DNA of 64,000 bases from Bifidobacterium castoris (GTDB lineage Bacteria; Actinomycetota; Actinomycetes; Actinomycetales; Bifidobacteriaceae), in NCBI RefSeq assembly GCF_003952025.1, contig NZ_QXGI01000001.1, positions 310,001 through 374,000 on the forward strand. The letters are read 5' to 3'. Made by a program: the position numbers and the translations under genes. The notes beneath the pieces are model-generated. The model was not told where the DNA came from. It did no database searches and worked only from the letters and a program-made list of their open reading frames with translations. Positions 1 to 9,183 of the stretch are shown here, one piece after another (positions within the stretch are counted from its first letter, which is position 1; each line of letters opens with the position of its first letter).

Positions 1-432
1 GGTGTGCACGTCCGGGATGCCGCCGCCGTGCGGGCGTACGTGGATGGTGACGGTCGGGAACGGCGCCCCGTGTGCGGGCGCATGGTCGTAGAGGATGGTG
101 ACGGGTGCGCGCAGCGGCAGCCGGGATGGTGCGGCGCCGGCCATGATGTGCCGGAGTGTGGCGCGCGCCGCCGCTGGCATGACGCATGCGGACCAGTCCA
201 ATGTCATCCAATGGTCGTGGCGTCCGTCCCAGCCGATCCGGCACACCCAGTCATCGGGGGCGAGTCCGGTGTCCCATGCGCGGAACATGCCGCATGTCAC
301 CGTCGGTTCGGACGCGTATCGGCGTGCGGGTATGGGCGCGTCGTCGCCGCGGTCTCCCAGATCCCAGTGGGCGCGCAGCGTCCAGTAGGAGAACCCCTCC
401 CGTCTTTCCCATGTCTTTCCCGTCGACGTCAT
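1..432 (-). CDS. Hypothetical protein, cut by the left window edge
   Basis: An open frame of 144 codons runs from an ATG at 432 to the window edge without a stop, so the C-terminus is missing. It begins MTSTGKTWERREGFSYWTLR and is rich in Trp, Asp and His. I recognise no family. The start is chosen because AGAAAGGG lies 6 bases upstream; an in-frame ATG at 438 would abut this ribosome-binding site. A GCATGA variant of the element promoter motif lies at 473-478 pointing at this gene. It is transcribed divergently from the cell-wall hydrolase gene that starts at 544. Confidence 0.6.
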   Translation of the reverse strand, partial: MTSTGKTWERREGFSYWTLRAHWDLGDRGDDAPIPARRYASEPTVTCGMFRAWDTGLAPDDWVCRIGWDGRHDHWMTLDWSACVMPAAARATLRHIMAGAAPSRLPLRAPVTILYDHAPAHGAPFPTVTIHVRPHGGGIPDVHT

Positions 433-489
433 CGCCATCCCTTTCTCCGGCATGCCGGCCGGACCGGTCCGCTCATGCGTCCCGGTCGC

Positions 490-495
490 GCATAG
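490..495 (+). promoter_or_regulatory. Element promoter motif for the cell-wall hydrolase gene
   Basis: GCATAG pointing at the gene that starts at 544. It matches the motif found ahead of most genes in the element; here it implies a leader of roughly 38-40 bases. Confidence 0.4.
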
Positions 496-543
496 CCGCG
501 ACGGGATACGCGGACAGGGACAGGGACGACAAAGGCGGCGGGC

Positions 544-1875
544 ATGGCGAACATGAAAGGCATGGCGGCGGGGGCCGCCGCCGGTCTCGCCGCGCTGCTG
601 CTGCTCCCATGCATGACGGTCGGCTCCATGGGCGGCATGATCGTGAACATGGGAGGCGCAGGACAGCAGCAATCCTCCACCCAGTCCGCCGCCTGCGAGG
701 AGACGCAGACCGGCACCGTCACGCCGGCCGCGGCCGCCGGCTCCGGCACGAGCAACATCCCCGCATCCTCCACCGCCGACAAGCTCGCCGCCGCACTGGC
801 CGAGGCGGGGTATTCCAAGGCGGCCGCCGCCGGCGTCATGGGCAACATACAGGCCGAGTCGGGCTTCGACCCCACGGTGCAGAACGCGTACGGCTTCAGC
901 GGCCTCGTCCAGACCAAGCCGGACAACTACATGTCATGGTTCCACGACCACGGCTACGGTGATGACTGGCGAAACGAGGACGGGCAGATCAGCTTCATCG
1001 TCGACAACGTCGGCAAGAACGAGGCGTTGTGGAACAACGTGTATCTCGAGACGGCCCGGTCGCAGGGTCTGGCCGGCGTCGTCGATGATTCCCTGTTCGC
1101 CACGTGGCGGCATGCCGCCGATCCGGAGAATGCGGCGCTCGCGTTCTTCCACGGCTACGAGCGTGCCAACGACTCCTCGTGGCGGACACGGCAGGAGTAT
1201 GCGCGCACCTGGTATGAGAGCGACGTGTTCGCCCGGCTCACTTGGACGGGCAAGGTCACGGAAGGCGAGAGCGTCTCGCGGGCGTCGTCGGGCGTGTCCC
1301 ATACGACGGCGGTCGCCTGCCGCCCGTCATCCTCCTCCGTGTCCGGTGGGGTACGGACCGGTAAGGCCGGGGATGCGCCCATGGGGCTTGGCGACTATTC
1401 GTGGCTGTGCGACACGAAGCTGAAACTGTGTCATGACGGCGACCCGGGTTTTGATCCGGCGGCGTTCACATCCGCCCGTTATCAATGCTGGTGGTATGCG
1501 TTGAACCGGCTTTGGCTGCTCCATGACGGCGACATCGCGAACACGGACTTCCAGGCGGCCGCGCCGGATGGGGCGGCCGGTAAGATATCCGCCGGTCTGG
1601 CGTCAAACGCGGCATGGACGGTGAGCGAGACGCCGCAGCCGGGTGACGGGGTGGCGATGCTCGGCGGCGCGTTGGGCGGCACCGCGAGTATTGGGCATAT
1701 CGCCGTCGTCGAGGAGGTCACCGAGCAGGGCGGCAAGTGGACAATCCGCATCAGTGAGGGCAACTTCGACCCGTATGGGCAGGGCCGGTGGGACCGGTAC
1801 AACGGCCGTGAACTGTCCCAGGACGCGTTCGCCGGCGCCGGGCGCGTGTTCTTCCGCAAGAACAGTTGGAAATGA
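544..1875 (+). CDS. Secreted cell-wall hydrolase: phage-tail-lysozyme-like domain plus CHAP domain
   Basis: 443 residues. The N-terminus has a hydrophobic segment (about residues 8-28) that should export or anchor it. Residues about 75-225 resemble the phage tail lysozyme fold (motifs AAGVMGNIQAESGF and GFSGLVQTK), expected to cut glycan strands at the Glu. Residues about 275-440 are CHAP-like: Cys in the YQCWWYA motif, His in GHIAVVEEV, then a downstream SEGNF. Two-domain hydrolases of this kind (VirB1/TcpG type) locally open peptidoglycan for the conjugation channel, and that role is inferred here. The start is the ATG at 544 with a weak AAAGGCGG upstream. A phage endolysin is the alternative, but no other phage genes are present. 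Confidence 0.85.
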   Translation: MANMKGMAAGAAAGLAALLLLPCMTVGSMGGMIVNMGGAGQQQSSTQSAACEETQTGTVTPAAAAGSGTSNIPASSTADKLAAALAEAGYSKAAAAGVMGNIQAESGFDPTVQNAYGFSGLVQTKPDNYMSWFHDHGYGDDWRNEDGQISFIVDNVGKNEALWNNVYLETARSQGLAGVVDDSLFATWRHAADPENAALAFFHGYERANDSSWRTRQEYARTWYESDVFARLTWTGKVTEGESVSRASSGVSHTTAVACRPSSSSVSGGVRTGKAGDAPMGLGDYSWLCDTKLKLCHDGDPGFDPAAFTSARYQCWWYALNRLWLLHDGDIANTDFQAAAPDGAAGKISAGLASNAAWTVSETPQPGDGVAMLGGALGGTASIGHIAVVEEVTEQGGKWTIRISEGNFDPYGQGRWDRYNGRELSQDAFAGAGRVFFRKNSWK

Positions 1876-1896
1876 TCCGCCCCGCGGGGGTGTGTC

Positions 1897-2076
1897 CTAT
1901 CGGGAGAGATCGGCCCAGTCGTCGTCGTCCCTATGGTGCAGCAGGGAGCCTATCGTCCAGTAGAGCGCAAGGACGGTGACGAGCCAACCCATGATGAGCA
2001 TGTCGCCTGCCGTGTGCAGCCAGCCGATTGGGCGGCGTGTCCGCGTCTTGGGTGTTTTGAACGCCTCCGGGGTCAT
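1897..2076 (-). CDS. Small membrane protein (59 aa)
   Basis: Encodes MTPEAFKTPKTRTRR, a basic N-terminus, followed by one hydrophobic helix (about residues 25-47) and an acidic C-terminal tail with DDDDWADLSR. The ribosome-binding site GGGAAGGGAG precedes the ATG at 2076. It lies downstream of the larger membrane-anchored gene at 2148-3092 on the same strand and is probably co-transcribed with it. No family recognised. Its place beside the hydrolase and the FtsK-like ATPase suggests an accessory part of the transfer machinery. Confidence 0.6.
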   Translation of the reverse strand: MTPEAFKTPKTRTRRPIGWLHTAGDMLIMGWLVTVLALYWTIGSLLHHRDDDDWADLSR

Positions 2077-2147
2077 GGTTTCTCCCTTCCCGTGATCGTA
2101 TGTGTCGGCATGTGCGGATGCGTCCCCCTCCCGACGGCGCGGCCCGC

Positions 2148-3092
2148 TCACCTGTCCGGTGTCGCGGCGCAGTTGGTCACGCACAGCCGGTCCCCCCACA
2201 GGGTGAAGTCGACGGCGCCGTCCATGTCGGTGGTGGAGCGGGGCGTGTCCATGAGGGCGATGCTGGGCCATTGCCCATCCATGACGGGCTGTCCCCTCAC
2301 GGGGATCGCGACCCGGTCGCCGCCGCTCATCACGGCCGGCATGGTCCCATCCCATGCTGTGAGCGCGGGCGCCAGCCACCAATGGTCGGCGCCGTGCGGC
2401 TCCCATGCGCGCACCGTGCCGTCCGTGCCGAAGCGGAGCGTGTCGTCGATGCGGAAATCACGCCATGCGGGGGTGAGCGCCCACCAGTCGCCGTCATGGA
2501 ACGTGTCGCCTCCCTGCAGGAGGATGGCGCGGACCGTGCCGGTGACATGGGCGTCGCCCCCGTCGTCGGCGACGGTGACGTGCGGGCCGTCGGTGAACCG
2601 TGCGCCGACGCCCCATGCGTTGGCCGCCCACCAGTCGCGCATGCGCGGCCGCGTATGGCATTGGGCGGAGTCGGGACGGTCCTGGCAGTCGGGTGACGGC
2701 GCGTCCGGTCCGGCCCCGTCCGGGACGGTGACGGAGGATACGCCGGTCGGGTCGGGGATGCGCATGTCGGCGCCGGTGCGCAGCGCTTTGAGCGTGTCGG
2801 CCGCGGACCGGTCCGCCCACGACTGGGGTGCGGCGGCCGCGTCCGCACCCCAGTCGCGCAGCGTCGTCTCGAACCGTGCCGCCGTCTCCTCGCGCGCCCG
2901 CCGCGCCGCCATGTCGATGACGGGCGTGCCCGCGTCCGAGACCGGGGCCGGGGTGGCCGGCGACGGTGCGGATGCGGTGTCGGCGGCCGGGTGGCGGCTG
3001 GCATGCACGGTGAGGATGATGAGTATGGTGCAGGCGATGGTGATGACGGCGCCGGCGATGGCGCCGGCGTGCGATTGGCCGTCCCGTCCCAT
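2148..3092 (-). CDS. Membrane-anchored hypothetical protein
   Basis: 314 residues: a short cytoplasmic stretch, one transmembrane helix (about residues 8-30, AIAGAVITIACTILIILTV), a Pro/Ala-rich spacer and an exported domain with many Trp and Asp and a few Cys. The layout resembles TcpC- or VirB8-like channel proteins with a single N-terminal anchor, but I see no diagnostic motif. The ATG at 3092 is preceded by AAGGGAGG at good spacing. The element promoter motif CTATGC (GCATAG on this strand) is at 3128-3133. Confidence 0.6.
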   Translation of the reverse strand: MGRDGQSHAGAIAGAVITIACTILIILTVHASRHPAADTASAPSPATPAPVSDAGTPVIDMAARRAREETAARFETTLRDWGADAAAAPQSWADRSAADTLKALRTGADMRIPDPTGVSSVTVPDGAGPDAPSPDCQDRPDSAQCHTRPRMRDWWAANAWGVGARFTDGPHVTVADDGGDAHVTGTVRAILLQGGDTFHDGDWWALTPAWRDFRIDDTLRFGTDGTVRAWEPHGADHWWLAPALTAWDGTMPAVMSGGDRVAIPVRGQPVMDGQWPSIALMDTPRSTTDMDGAVDFTLWGDRLCVTNCAATPDR

Positions 3093-3194
3093 GCGGGCCT
3101 CCCTTTCGTCGACGGAATGCGGCTCTCCTATGCGGCGGCGGGGACGCATGGGACGGGACGTGTTTTTCGCCGTCGGTTATGAAAGGGTCACGTC

Positions 3195-3398
3195 ATGGGT
3201 GCACGCACGGATCATGGGATGGATGCGGGGACGGATGCGGTGGTGTGCGGGCCGCTCGCCGTCACGATCATGCCGGACGGTTCGGCCGTGGTCCGTATGA
3301 CGGCGTCCGGGGGTGCGACGGCCGTGGCGTCGTTGACGTGCGCCGAGCTTGAGACGTTCGAGTACGAGCTGCGCCGCCGGCTCGACGAGAGCCGTTAA
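3195..3398 (+). CDS. Small hypothetical protein (67 aa)
   Basis: A short acidic protein with a C-terminal helix ending FEYELRRRLDESR. GAAAGGG lies 8 bases before the ATG at 3195. Its stop overlaps the stop of the convergent FtsK-like gene by 4 bases, which is typical of the tight packing in this element. No family recognised. Confidence 0.45.
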   Translation: MGARTDHGMDAGTDAVVCGPLAVTIMPDGSAVVRMTASGGATAVASLTCAELETFEYELRRRLDESR

Positions 3399-6300
3399 AG
3401 CGTCCACTCCTCGCCGGCCGCGTCGACTTGCACCGTCTCCACGCTCTCCGATCCCGTCATGTCCGGTTCGGCCAGTCCGGTGAGTTCGGGCGGGGCGGGC
3501 ATGAACGGGGACAGGTCGATCCGTTGCGGCTGCGGGAAGGGGCCCCACCGTTCAAGCTCGTCGCCCTGTCCCGGATAGAGGCATTGGACCATGTCGACGC
3601 CGCGTCCGAGCCGCTCGTACACGCCGCGTCCTTTCGGCATGCCGCCGCAGCGGGTCGCCTGCCGGTGCAACCTGTTCGTCTCCTTGACGTTCGCGCCGGA
3701 CACGTTGCCGGACGCGTCGCCGGAGCCGAGGAACACGCGGGCGAGCATGGTCTTCGCGGTGCCCGCGTTCGGCAGCAGCTCCAGGTCGCCGGCCTTGAGG
3801 GCCTGCGCGCCGAGCAGCACGGTGATGCCGGCGGAGCGGCCCTGGGTGAGCAGCGCGCTCACCCACATGCCGATGCTGGATTTGAGCCCGTTGCGCCATG
3901 TGCGCATCGTCTCCTCGTTGGCGAGGTCCGGGTCGTTGTTCTCGTTGCTGATCTTCGTCTTGTCCTTTTGCAGGAGGCTGTTGAACTCGTCGCAGAACAC
4001 AAGGAGCCGCGGCGGGCGCACCGGGTCGGGCAGCATCGCCCAGTCGCCCCCGCCGTGTTCGTCGATGAGGGCGACACGGCGGCGCATCTCCCGGTGCGCC
4101 CATTGGAATATCGCGTAGCAACCCTCCAGGGACGGGTCGAACGCCGACATGTGGGGGGCCAATGGTTTGAGGTCGTTGGCGCCTTTCTCCGGGTCGGTGG
4201 CGAGCACCTGCCAGCCGGCGCGCAGCGCCTGCACGATCAGGGTCACGGATACGGAGCTTTTGCCCGACCCGGTCGTGCCGGAGGCGAGCAGATGCGGATC
4301 GTCGGCCGGGTCGAACAGGACGGTGGTCCCGTCGTCGCGGACCGCGAACGCGAGCCGACGGTCGCCCGACATGGCCGTGCGCCCGTCGAGGCCGATCCGG
4401 TCGGGCAGCGGATTCGTGGCGGCGGCGAGGATGGCGTAGCGGCCGGCCGCGGCGCCGGTGGGGCGCGTGTAGCCGTAGCCGGCGGCTGCCGCGAACCGGT
4501 CGAGGCGCGCGTCGCACATGGCCGGGTCGATGCCGGCCGGCAGCGTGAACTCGAGACGGGTGAGCGGCCCCGTGTCGTCCCCTATGTGGGCGGTGGCGAC
4601 GGTGCGCCCGTCGGGGGCGGTGAGCCCGGTCGCGGCCCACGCCTCGTCGAAGCGCAGACGGAGCACCGTGTCCCGGTCCGTGCCGCGCCGCCACTTCTCG
4701 GGCGCATCCGGCGGACGGTTGCCGGCCCAGAGGATGATCATCCCCGCCTCCCGGATCTCCCAAAGCGTCGTGTCGGCGCCCAGGAGCGTGGCGATGCGGG
4801 GTGCGGCGCGGCGCGCGTCCATCGCCGTGTCGCCGCCGGTCAGTTGGATTTCGGCGCGCCACATGGTCCAGGACGTGTCCCGGGCGCATTGGCGCGGCGC
4901 GTCCACGTAGGCGGCGTGTTTGAGCGTGCCGGCGATGGCGCGGCTGATGATGACCTGCGCCATGAGCCGTTCGGCAGGACCGTCGCCCGACAGGTCGGCG
5001 AGCCTGGTGGGGGCGGCCGGGTTGTTGGCGGGCACGGTCTGCACGAGCTGCATGTAGCGGGTGAACCATTTGCCCCGGTTGCGCAGTCCTATGACGTCGG
5101 CGACGGTCGAGTCGCCGAAGGCGGCGCGCAGGTCGGTCTTCATGTAGTCGGCGGCGCTGTGGCCGCCTTTGGTGGGGATGCTGCACGGGGTGCACTCCAA
5201 CGCCCACCGTCCGTCACGGCTGGTGAGCCTGTCGGCTCCCGTGCGTCGGTCGTAGATGATCTGCATGGGCGCCTCCAGCTTGGTGCCGTTGAGCGCCTCG
5301 TCCCAGACGGCCATGTCGGCCCGTTCCTGTTCGATCAGGGCGAGGTAGGCGGGAGTGTTCCCGTCCGTCATGGTGCTGAACGCGGCGGTGTGGCCCGTTT
5401 TGGCTTTGTCCTCGTCGAAGACGATCCCGTCCGTGCCCGTGTCGGCGGCGAACACCCATGCGTGGTCCAGTCCCGGGTCGACGCTCATGGTCAGGCCGCA
5501 CAGGCAGCCCCAGTCGCCCAGTTGGCCCGCTTGGGAGCCGCGTAGCCAGTCGCGGCGGATCATGTCCCAGTCCGAGTCGGCGCTGCCGCCGTCCATGCGC
5601 ATGATCCAGCATGCCGGTTTCCCGTCGCGTGTGCCGACCTGGGTGAGGCGGGGGCGGCCGCCGGTGGCGTTGTAGTTGTTGCACAGGCGGGCGGTCTCCA
5701 CGGCGCACCACGCCTCCAGCGCCGTTTTGTCCGCCAGGATGTCGGCCGGGGCGGGCGCGTCCAGCGGGGTGACGGCGAGCATGACGTGCATCATGTCGGC
5801 GCCGCACAGGACGAATCCCACGTCGTATCCGTCGCGGGCCGAGGCGGCGCGCAGCGTGTCGCGCACCGTCTTGTCGGTCCATGCGGGTGCGGATGGGACG
5901 GTGAGCCGGCATGTGCGTTCCCCGTGCGCGCCGCTTGTGGTGGAGTCGAGCCGTGCGGGCGGCCGGTCCGTGGCGGGCCGGCCGTCGGCGGTGAGCCACC
6001 GGTTGAGCCGTGCCGTCATGTCCTTGTCGGCCTTGTATTGGCGGCGGCTTGCGCGCCATGCGGGCCACATGGGTGCGGGTGCGGCCGTGAGCGTGAGCGC
6101 GGGCGTCCACCATGCGCTGCCTCCCAGCGTCCATATGATGGCGCCCGCCGTCAATCCCAGCATGGTGGCGCCCGTGATCCACGGGATGCGGTTGCGGGCC
6201 CACGTCACGGGCCGTGGCCCGCATTGGACCGGCCCGTCGACCGTGGGGGTGGGGCGGGCCGCCAGGAGCAGCACGAGTCCGATCATCTGGGCGAGGGCGG

Positions 6301-6706
6301 CCCATGCGCCCCATCGTGTCTGCACGGGGATGGCGGTGAGGGCGCCGAGCCCCATGTACAGGCATGGCTGGGGGCCGTGCGGGTCGAGGCGTGCGGACAG
6401 GTGCGTGTACCAGGAGCGGCGGAGTCGGTAGGCGCGGTCGGCGCGGCGTTGCGCGGGCGTGGCCGGTGCGGGGCGTTTCCACGGGTCCTGTCCGGTGAGT
6501 TGGGCCGGGCGGGCTGCGGCGCGCGTGCCCGCGGCGGCGGCGCACATGAGGGGCGCCCATGGGAGCATGAACCATGCGAGGGTGAGGGAGGCGAGGGTGG
6601 CGAGGGTGAGGATCGGCGCCCGGATGCCGGCCGTGTCGGGCCCGTTTGCGCGGGCGGCCCGTTTGCGCGTGGTGCGGCGGGCTCGCTGTGTGCGTGTGTA
6701 TGCCAT
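3395..6706 (-). CDS. Membrane-anchored FtsK/HerA-family conjugal transfer ATPase
   Basis: 1103 residues. The first ~240 residues hold about four hydrophobic segments. A long middle part of unknown fold follows. The C-terminal motor carries a Walker A (GTTGSGKSS, about residue 807) and a Walker B (RLLVFCDEFNSLL, about residue 900). GTTGSGKS is the FtsK/SpoIIIE form of Walker A. Related actinobacterial proteins (TraB of Streptomyces elements, VirB4/TraG relatives) power DNA or protein transfer across the envelope. The ATG at 6706 lies 9 bases after a GCATAG promoter motif on this strand, so the mRNA is probably leaderless. Whether it fills the VirB4 role or is a DNA translocase cannot be settled from motifs alone. 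Confidence 0.8.
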   Translation of the reverse strand: MAYTRTQRARRTTRKRAARANGPDTAGIRAPILTLATLASLTLAWFMLPWAPLMCAAAAGTRAAARPAQLTGQDPWKRPAPATPAQRRADRAYRLRRSWYTHLSARLDPHGPQPCLYMGLGALTAIPVQTRWGAWAALAQMIGLVLLLAARPTPTVDGPVQCGPRPVTWARNRIPWITGATMLGLTAGAIIWTLGGSAWWTPALTLTAAPAPMWPAWRASRRQYKADKDMTARLNRWLTADGRPATDRPPARLDSTTSGAHGERTCRLTVPSAPAWTDKTVRDTLRAASARDGYDVGFVLCGADMMHVMLAVTPLDAPAPADILADKTALEAWCAVETARLCNNYNATGGRPRLTQVGTRDGKPACWIMRMDGGSADSDWDMIRRDWLRGSQAGQLGDWGCLCGLTMSVDPGLDHAWVFAADTGTDGIVFDEDKAKTGHTAAFSTMTDGNTPAYLALIEQERADMAVWDEALNGTKLEAPMQIIYDRRTGADRLTSRDGRWALECTPCSIPTKGGHSAADYMKTDLRAAFGDSTVADVIGLRNRGKWFTRYMQLVQTVPANNPAAPTRLADLSGDGPAERLMAQVIISRAIAGTLKHAAYVDAPRQCARDTSWTMWRAEIQLTGGDTAMDARRAAPRIATLLGADTTLWEIREAGMIILWAGNRPPDAPEKWRRGTDRDTVLRLRFDEAWAATGLTAPDGRTVATAHIGDDTGPLTRLEFTLPAGIDPAMCDARLDRFAAAAGYGYTRPTGAAAGRYAILAAATNPLPDRIGLDGRTAMSGDRRLAFAVRDDGTTVLFDPADDPHLLASGTTGSGKSSVSVTLIVQALRAGWQVLATDPEKGANDLKPLAPHMSAFDPSLEGCYAIFQWAHREMRRRVALIDEHGGGDWAMLPDPVRPPRLLVFCDEFNSLLQKDKTKISNENNDPDLANEETMRTWRNGLKSSIGMWVSALLTQGRSAGITVLLGAQALKAGDLELLPNAGTAKTMLARVFLGSGDASGNVSGANVKETNRLHRQATRCGGMPKGRGVYERLGRGVDMVQCLYPGQGDELERWGPFPQPQRIDLSPFMPAPPELTGLAEPDMTGSESVETVQVDAAGEEWTL

Positions 6707-6715
6707 GCGGGGCGG

Positions 6716-6734
6716 CTATGCCACGGCCGCATAG
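6716..6734. promoter_or_regulatory. Divergent element promoter (GCATAG inverted pair)
   Basis: CTATGC at 6716-6721 and GCATAG at 6729-6734 form an inverted pair. The minus-strand copy ends 9 bases before the ATG of the FtsK-like ATPase (leaderless). The plus-strand copy serves the gene at 6773, which has a leader and a Shine-Dalgarno site. Confidence 0.55.
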
Positions 6735-6772
6735 CGTCCGTACGGATGGATCCGTGTGGAAAGGAGCCGGTG

Positions 6773-8062
6773 ATGGAACAGCCCAGGAAACCCAAGGGGG
6801 CGCCGAACGGGGCGGGTGGACAGTATGATACGACGGCCGGTTCGTTCCGTTCCCTGCTGCCCGATCTCGGTGACGCCGCCTGTCTTGATCTCGCCGAGAT
6901 CACCGCCGACCTGCGGGGGCGGGCCGTGCGTGAGCCGGTCACGGCGCGCACCCCGGAGGAGACGGCGGGTCTGCTGGCGGAGACGGCCAGCGTGGAGCTC
7001 GGAGCCGATGGTCTTGTGCTGCGGGATGCGGACGGGGCCACGGTGTATTCGGAGGCGGCGGGCGGTCTGCCGTTGGATCGGCGCACCCTGCGCGCCGACA
7101 AGCGGGTGCGCCGTGAGGCGCGTCGCGTGTTCGCCATGCGTGAGGAGGATCTTGAAGGGGTGGGTGCGGCCGAGCGGCGTCGTCTCGCCCGGGACGCGTG
7201 GGCGCTGACGGGTCCGTACGGGCATCGCAGGCTCATCGACCGCGGCGGCCCCTTGCGCCGCTACGCGCCCGCGGACCGTGTCGCCGCGTCCCTGAGAAGA
7301 CGTGCGGACGGGGCGCAGGCGGTGCGGCTGCTGTGCGACATGCAGGAGGAGGACGCGTCGCAGGCGATGAGCATCATCCGCGCCGGCTACCCGTCCGAAA
7401 CGGACCATGAGGCCGCCTGGGCGTACATCAACCGCACCTCCGTCGCCCGCTACGACAAGGACGTCACCGACCCGGACGGCACCGTCCACCATGCGGGCGA
7501 CGCGATCCGCGAGCGGCGCGTCGTGTGGCTCATGGAGCCGGGCACGAACCGGTATGTCAAGGATGCGGACGGGCGGCGCATCCCGGTGGTGAGGATGGTC
7601 AACAAACGCAACGCGAAGGCGGAGGTGGCCCGCTCCTATCTGCGTATGGTCCACTCCCCCACGCGCGGCGTGCCGAGTGTCGGCGAGGCGCGGGAGGCGG
7701 CGCATGCGCTGCACGCGTTGGATGACGATCCGGCACGGCAGGCGGCCGCGTTCTATGCGATGGCGTATGGGCGGCGGGCGGCCGCGGAGCGTGGCCTGGA
7801 TGTGGACGGCGCCCAACGGGCGATCCTGTCGCGGCGCGGCGGCTCCCGTATCGTGGCGGCGTGGGACCGGCCGGGCGGCAACGGCAACGTGGCCCGCATG
7901 ATCGCCTATCAGAAGGCGCTCGGCACGGATGCGGCCCGCCTGTTCCTCGACATGGAGCCGGGTGACGATCGGCGTGCGAACAGGGTGCGCGGCGCGGACG
8001 GCACGCCCCGGCGGCGCCTCTCGGAGATGCGTTCCTTCCTGCACGCCGTGTACGCCATGTGA
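6773..8062 (+). CDS. Hypothetical protein with N-terminal G-x-P-x-G-x-GGQ motif
   Basis: 429 residues, rich in Arg, Ala and Asp, with no membrane segment. The N-terminus reads PKGAPNGAGGQY, the same short signature seen at the start of the protein at 25173-25871. The rest is largely helical, with no catalytic motif that I can name. The ATG at 6773 follows AAGGAG by 7 bases. It is divergent from the FtsK-like ATPase. Because no relaxase is recognisable elsewhere, this unplaced large protein is one of the candidates for a DNA-processing role, but nothing in it shows that directly. Confidence 0.6.
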   Translation: MEQPRKPKGAPNGAGGQYDTTAGSFRSLLPDLGDAACLDLAEITADLRGRAVREPVTARTPEETAGLLAETASVELGADGLVLRDADGATVYSEAAGGLPLDRRTLRADKRVRREARRVFAMREEDLEGVGAAERRRLARDAWALTGPYGHRRLIDRGGPLRRYAPADRVAASLRRRADGAQAVRLLCDMQEEDASQAMSIIRAGYPSETDHEAAWAYINRTSVARYDKDVTDPDGTVHHAGDAIRERRVVWLMEPGTNRYVKDADGRRIPVVRMVNKRNAKAEVARSYLRMVHSPTRGVPSVGEAREAAHALHALDDDPARQAAAFYAMAYGRRAAAERGLDVDGAQRAILSRRGGSRIVAAWDRPGGNGNVARMIAYQKALGTDAARLFLDMEPGDDRRANRVRGADGTPRRRLSEMRSFLHAVYAM

Positions 8063-8091
8063 CCGTGCGGCCCGTCCCTTCTCCGGCGCGT

Positions 8092-8757
8092 TCAGGGGGC
8101 GGGCGGCGTGTCCGGCATGTGCGCGAATCCGGGTATGGTCAGATGCGCGGTCATGCGGATGCGCTCCATGTCGGCGCCGGCGTGCGGGTCGTGGACGGCG
8201 ACCGTCGCGAGCCCCGCCTCCCGGGCGGCCTTCAGGGGGGCGAGCATGTCGTCGAAGGTGACGCAGCGGTGGGGCGTCGTGCCCATGAGCTTGGCGGCGT
8301 GCCGGTAATAGCCGGGCGTCGCCTTGCCTCCCGGCGTGTGCTCGGTGCCGATGACCATGCGCATGTAGCCGGTGAGACCGGCGGCGTCCAGTGCGGCGGC
8401 GCGGATGCGTGGCGTCATCGTGGTGACGACCGCCATGGGGTGTCCCCGTTCGGCCATGCGGCGCACATAGTCGAGGGCGCCGGGTTTGGTTCTCACGTCA
8501 TGCGTGTAGCGTTCCAACGCCATGTCCTCCCATTCGGCGAGCAGCCCGTCGACCGTGTCCCCGGTGAGCCGGAAGCGGCCGATCGTGTAGGCGGCGATGT
8601 CGCGTGCGGGCATCGCCGCGACCATGCGCATGTAGTCGTCGGGCACCGTGATGCCGCGACGGTGCAGGAAGGCGCGGTCCACGTCCTCCCACACGTGCAG
8701 CGAGTCGAGGAGGGTGCCGTCCATGTCGAACAGGAGGGTGCGTGGTGTGCGGGCCAT
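8092..8757 (-). CDS. HAD-superfamily phosphatase (phosphoglycolate-phosphatase/beta-PGM-like)
   Basis: 221 residues with the HAD motifs in order: LLFDMDGTLLDS (motif I, nucleophile Asp near residue 11), VVTTMTP (motif II Thr) and a C-terminal acidic motif around VTFDDM. The helical cap between motif I and II fits the C1-cap phosphatases. Substrate unknown. It is an odd cargo for a transfer element and may be a metabolic or nucleotide-pool function. GGAAAGGA precedes the ATG at 8757. The element promoter motif at 8861-8866 points at it and overlaps the stop codon of the upstream gene, leaving a leader of about 95 bases that contains a GC-rich hairpin. Confidence 0.8.
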   Translation of the reverse strand: MARTPRTLLFDMDGTLLDSLHVWEDVDRAFLHRRGITVPDDYMRMVAAMPARDIAAYTIGRFRLTGDTVDGLLAEWEDMALERYTHDVRTKPGALDYVRRMAERGHPMAVVTTMTPRIRAAALDAAGLTGYMRMVIGTEHTPGGKATPGYYRHAAKLMGTTPHRCVTFDDMLAPLKAAREAGLATVAVHDPHAGADMERIRMTAHLTIPGFAHMPDTPPAP

Positions 8758-8860
8758 GGTGAGGGGCGTGTTCCTTTCCGCCGGTTGGCATGGGGCGGGG
8801 CCGGCGCGGGGCGTGTCCCCTCGCCGGCCCCGCGTCCGGTTGCGTCGTCATCGACGTGCG

Positions 8861-9163
8861 CTATGCGCCCCGGGTCCCCTCCTCTGCGTCAAGTTCGCGG
8901 TCGATGTCGTCCGGGATCGCGTCCTCGTCCGTCTCCCATGCGATGGCGACGATCTCGATGCCGTCGACGGGGGTGAAGACGCCCCGGTCGGGGTCGTCCA
9001 GGACCAGGCCGCAGGCGGCGGCCGAGTAGAGGGCCTCGTCGCGGGTGGCGTACACGCTCGCGTCCTCCGGGTAGCGTTCCCAGCTGGCCTCGCTCTCGGT
9101 CGGGTCGTTGTGCAGCCACACGTCGTCCTTGATGCGGTGCACCGCGTAGTCGTGGTTGGTCAT
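8861..9163 (-). CDS. Small acidic hypothetical protein (100 aa)
   Basis: Very acidic protein, especially in the C-terminal third (ETDEDAIPDDIDRELDAEEG). AAAGGAGAAGG precedes the ATG at 9163. It starts 20 bases after the stop of the nuclease gene and is probably in that operon. No family recognised; acidic small proteins in mobile elements can be DNA mimics, but that is speculation here. Confidence 0.5.
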   Translation of the reverse strand: MTNHDYAVHRIKDDVWLHNDPTESEASWERYPEDASVYATRDEALYSAAACGLVLDDPDRGVFTPVDGIEIVAIAWETDEDAIPDDIDRELDAEEGTRGA

Positions 9164-9183
9164 TGCCTTCTCCTTTACGTGTC

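Noticed and set aside
4-962. Plus-strand frames at the left edge
   Set aside because: The minus strand carries a better frame to position 432 with a ribosome-binding site, and the plus-strand frames overlap the hydrolase start out of frame.
544-1875. Prophage endolysin as evidence of a prophage
   Set aside because: No capsid, portal, terminase or tail genes in 46 kb; conjugation ATPases and channel proteins fit a transfer hydrolase.
3428-5545. A 705-codon open frame on the plus strand opposite the FtsK-like ATPase
   Set aside because: GC-rich shadow frame: no ribosome-binding site, composition Arg/Gly/Val-biased, while the minus strand has clear ATPase motifs.
8092-9163. Toxin-antitoxin pair
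   Set aside because: The larger gene is a standard HAD phosphatase, and the acidic small protein shows no antitoxin motif.
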